DNA of 64,000 bases from positions 930,001-994,000 of the forward strand of contig OZ244129.1 of assembly GCA_965215715.1 (NCBI GenBank), written 5' to 3'. Each line of letters starts with the position of its first letter. Positions within the stretch are counted from its first letter, which is position 1. The translations under genes and the position numbers were made by a program. Shown piece by piece: positions 61,485 through 64,000 of this stretch. Origin of the DNA: HXMU1428-3 sp965215715. GTDB taxonomy: Bacteria; Pseudomonadota; Alphaproteobacteria; Rhizobiales; HXMU1428-3. The notes under the pieces are model-generated. The model saw only the letters and a list, made by a program, of their open reading frames with translations. It was not told the DNA's origin and did not search any database.

Positions 61485-62300
61485 GTGGACGGGCAAGTAA
61501 AGAAATATAGAACCCTTTTTGTTTCGGATTTACATTTGGGACTTGGGGCGTGTCAGGCGGATTTGTTTCTAGATTTTTTTAAATCAGTTGAGGCTGATAA
61601 GATTTACCTTGTTGGCGATGTTATCGATTTTTGGCGTATCAGGCGGCGGCCCCAATGGTATCAATCGCATAATGATGTGATTCAAAAATTACTCAGAGCT
61701 GTACGCAAGGGAACGCAGATGGTTTATATCCCTGGCAATCATGATGAACTGCTGCGTTCTTATTGTGGGATGCAAATTGGTGGTATTGATTTAAAGCGTA
61801 GAGATATTCATGAGACTGCAGATGGGCGTAAATTTTTAATCATTCATGGTGATGAATTTGATATCGTGGTACGCCATGCCAAATGGTTGGCTTACTTGGG
61901 AGATGGGGCTTATCATTTAGCTCTTTGGATGAACACTCATTTAAATTGGGTGCGCCGGAAAGCCGGATTAGAATATTGGTCTTTGTCTGCTTATTTAAAG
62001 CAAAGGGTTAAACAGGCCGTCAATTTTATTGGTGAGTTTGAACATGCGCTTTCTCTCGAAGCTAAAAAGCGAAAGGTTGATGGGGTTATTTGTGGGCATA
62101 TCCACCAGGTGGCTATGAAACAAATTGATGATGTGCTTTATATTAATACTGGAGACTGGGTTGAAAGTTGTACCGCTGTTGGAGAAACACTTGATGGACG
62201 TTTTGAAGTTATCCATTGGGTAAAAGGGCGCTGCATTATTGAACCTGAAGATCAAAAACAAATTGTGAGCGCTCAGCGGCAGATGATTGATGCGGCTTAG
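61485..62300 (+). CDS. LpxH-like metallophosphoesterase
   Basis: This 271-residue enzyme has the calcineurin-type metal motifs FVSDLHLG, VGDVIDFW, PGNHDELL, IHGDEFD and CGHIH. UDP-2,3-diacylglucosamine diphosphatase (LpxH) is the nearest named relative, but many Alphaproteobacteria use LpxI for lipid A, so this paralogue may act on another diphosphate or glycolipid precursor. The start is GTG at 61485. It is followed after five bases by a glycosyltransferase gene, a pair often conserved in this class. Confidence 0.85.
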   Translation: MDGQVKKYRTLFVSDLHLGLGACQADLFLDFFKSVEADKIYLVGDVIDFWRIRRRPQWYQSHNDVIQKLLRAVRKGTQMVYIPGNHDELLRSYCGMQIGGIDLKRRDIHETADGRKFLIIHGDEFDIVVRHAKWLAYLGDGAYHLALWMNTHLNWVRRKAGLEYWSLSAYLKQRVKQAVNFIGEFEHALSLEAKKRKVDGVICGHIHQVAMKQIDDVLYINTGDWVESCTAVGETLDGRFEVIHWVKGRCIIEPEDQKQIVSAQRQMIDAA

Positions 62301-62305
62301 ATTTT

Positions 62306-63328
62306 ATGCGAATTTTAATTGCTACAGATGCTTGGGACCCTCAAGTGAACGGTGTGGTGAGGACTTATCAACGGGTTAATGAAGAGCTCATTAAACTTGG
62401 ACATGAGGTTTCCTTTGTAACCCCTAACGCTTATTATACAATGCCATGCCCAACCTATCCGGAAATAAGATTAGCTTTTGTTTCATCTTTTCAGTTAAAA
62501 AAGCTTGTTGATCAATCTCAGCCTGACGTGGTTCATGTGGCAACAGAGGGGCCCATTGGTTGGGCAATGCGGCGTGCTTGTTTATCAAGGAAGATTCCTT
62601 TTACAACAGCTTATCACACGCGTTTTCCTGAATATGTTGTTCAAAGGTTTCCGCTGCCCATATCACTGATGTATAAAATCGTTAGACGGTTCCATAATGT
62701 TGGTGGCGGTACGATGGTGGCAACGCCAAGTCTGTCAAATGAATTGTCAACTCGCGGGTTTGTTAAGCTGTTGAAATGGACACGCGGGGTTAATACGGCT
62801 TTGTTTCATCCTCGTTCTTGCCGTCTGTTTGGGCATGAAAAGGTTGCTCTTTATGTTGGGCGGGTTGCTCCTGAAAAAAACATCGAAAGTTTTTTGGATT
62901 TAGAGTTTGAGGGCAAAAAGGTTGTTGTTGGTGATGGCCCTAGTTTGCCCGGTTTGAAAGAAAAATATAAAGATGTCATTTTTACTGGTACAAAAACAGG
63001 ACAGGATTTGGCCGAGTGTTATAGTTCAGCTGATGTTTTTGTTTTTCCCAGCCTAACTGATACTTTTGGAATTGTGATGTTAGAGGCTATGGCGAGCGGT
63101 GTTCCAATCGCTGCTTTTCGTGTGACAGGACCTGTTGATGTTGTGAAAGAGGGGGTAACAGGGGCATTGAGTGATGATAATCTTGGGGAAGCTGTTGCTA
63201 AAGCTTTAATGCTTGATAGAGATGTTTGCCGTGAACAGGCCTTAGATTTTAGTTGGGCGCATTGTGCAAAAATGTTTTTAGATAATTTAAATAAAGCGCA
63301 AAGCGATTATCAGAAATCGGCTGCATAA
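62306..63328 (+). CDS. GT4-family glycosyltransferase
   Basis: This 340-residue enzyme has the GT-B fold. The N-terminal half has ATDAWDPQVNGVVRTYQRV. The donor-binding half has ALYVGRVAPEKNIESFL, VVVGDGPSLPGLK and FPSLTDTFGIVMLEAMASG, where the usual E-x7-E motif is D-x7-E. It resembles glycolipid glycosyltransferases that use GDP-mannose or UDP-sugars. The donor cannot be told. It begins five bases after the LpxH-like gene, so both likely act in one membrane lipid or envelope pathway. A small A/T-rich hairpin (63347-63364) follows. Confidence 0.88.
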   Translation: MRILIATDAWDPQVNGVVRTYQRVNEELIKLGHEVSFVTPNAYYTMPCPTYPEIRLAFVSSFQLKKLVDQSQPDVVHVATEGPIGWAMRRACLSRKIPFTTAYHTRFPEYVVQRFPLPISLMYKIVRRFHNVGGGTMVATPSLSNELSTRGFVKLLKWTRGVNTALFHPRSCRLFGHEKVALYVGRVAPEKNIESFLDLEFEGKKVVVGDGPSLPGLKEKYKDVIFTGTKTGQDLAECYSSADVFVFPSLTDTFGIVMLEAMASGVPIAAFRVTGPVDVVKEGVTGALSDDNLGEAVAKALMLDRDVCREQALDFSWAHCAKMFLDNLNKAQSDYQKSAA

Positions 63329-63391
63329 CAACTGCCATCTTTTAAAAAAAACGGTTTCGTTTTTATGATGGTTGTGTATGTCATTATATCG

Positions 63392-64000
63392 TTAACTCAA
63401 CAAAGTTTCTTTTTGCTCTTGGGTTAAAGTTGTGGGGTCAAGTTCTTCTAAAGAGTCAAATTCTTCTTGAGTGGTGATTTTTGTCTCGATTTCAGGGGTG
63501 GTGGTATTTAGCATTTCAATCACTTCTTTTTCAGAATTAGGGAGGCGCAGTTCTTGTTCACTTTCGGATGATGATAAATCTTCAAGTGGGTTAATCGCTG
63601 ATAAAGATTGCTCTTGCTCATTGACTGTATCCAGATCCGTGACTTCGATGTCACCTAAATCCAAATCATTGACATTGGTTTGTACTAACGTTTGCTCATT
63701 CTCGGTGACAAGCTCTTCTTGTGTGACAAGTTCTTCACTTAAAGCAATTTCGTTTATTTCGGATGAGAGGTTCTGTTCAACAAAACTAATATCATCAGAG
63801 TCATTTTGGAATGGTTGCTCTGCTTTGTCTATTGGGGTCTCAGTTCTTGAAAATGGATCCATTTGGTCGGGTGTGACTTCTTGTGCTTGACCCTCTGGGT
63901 TATTTGATGGCACTTGGAGTTCAGCTTGTTCAAATGGGTTTGTTTCACTAACAGTTGAAGTGATTGATTTTTGTTCTAAATTTAGAACTGGATCTTGTTC
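63392..64000 (-). CDS. very acidic low-complexity protein (partial)
   Basis: The frame runs open to the end of the window, so the gene starts outside it and only its C-terminal part of about 200 residues is seen. The sequence is dominated by Glu, Ser, Thr, Gln, Asn and Leu, with almost no basic residues. It contains loosely repeated elements such as SEELVTQEELVTENEQ and TLTQEQKETLLS at its end. It is likely disordered. An in-frame GTG at 63913 could serve as a start, but the open frame beyond it has the same composition. No family recognised. It is convergent with the glycosyltransferase gene. Confidence 0.7.
   Translation of the reverse strand, partial: EQDPVLNLEQKSITSTVSETNPFEQAELQVPSNNPEGQAQEVTPDQMDPFSRTETPIDKAEQPFQNDSDDISFVEQNLSSEINEIALSEELVTQEELVTENEQTLVQTNVNDLDLGDIEVTDLDTVNEQEQSLSAINPLEDLSSSESEQELRLPNSEKEVIEMLNTTTPEIETKITTQEEFDSLEELDPTTLTQEQKETLLS

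Overview
The window looks like a chromosomal segment of a low-to-mid GC alphaproteobacterium, most likely Hyphomicrobiales-like. The evidence is red-type (form IC) RuBisCO with CbbX, alphaproteobacterial LexA operators of the GAAC-N7-GAAC kind, a MarR/OmpR-type regulator/EnvZ-like kinase set divergent from a branched-chain aminotransferase, TrmFO, and SoxXA. No species can be named from sequence alone. There is no rRNA, CRISPR array or intact transposase.

Layout. (1) 62-2311: a WD40-like protein and three small unrecognised genes. (2) 2.5-12.3 kb: a complete soluble di-iron monooxygenase cluster of the propane monooxygenase type (prmABCD order: hydroxylase alpha, reductase, hydroxylase beta, coupling protein). 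A dedicated GroEL-like chaperonin, an unknown 162-residue protein and a sigma-54 activator follow. A clear -24/-12 promoter, an upstream array of TGTAAA/TTTACA hexamers and a 50-codon leader ORF precede prmA. (3) 12.5-22.4 kb: housekeeping genes (mgtE, trmFO, ybjN-like, proC, two-component system, MarR regulator, ilvE-like, PAP2 membrane enzyme). (4) 22.6-34.8 kb: a nitrate assimilation block (nirBD, porin, nrtABC, nasA). It lies exactly between an intact tRNA-Thr(TGT) and a decayed copy of the 3' part of the same tRNA in direct orientation, which is the footprint of an old tRNA-targeted genomic island. (5) 35-38.3 kb: two related small secreted cysteine-paired proteins, a MAPEG protein, ssb and an SOS operator. 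(6) 38.4-51.6 kb: a NarL-type regulator whose receiver lacks the phospho-acceptor aspartate, then a complete Calvin cycle operon (glpX, prk, tkt, pgk, fba, cbbL, cbbS, cbbX, unknown 125-residue gene, rpe, cbbZ, cbbY). (7) 51.7-55.4 kb: a secreted protein behind an 18-bp palindrome, soxX, soxA, ccdA and thiD. (8) 55.6-64 kb: an RND exporter, a secreted basic protein, a FadL-type porin, a fructosamine-kinase-like protein, an LpxH-like phosphatase with a glycosyltransferase, and a very acidic protein running off the window.

Taken together the genes suggest a versatile bacterium that can oxidise a small organic gas or related substrate, fix CO2, draw electrons from reduced sulfur if the rest of the Sox system is encoded elsewhere, and assimilate nitrate. 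The least explained items are the leader ORF and array before prmA, the 162-residue protein, the non-phosphorylatable regulator, the unknown cbb-operon gene and the tRNA-flanked nitrate island.
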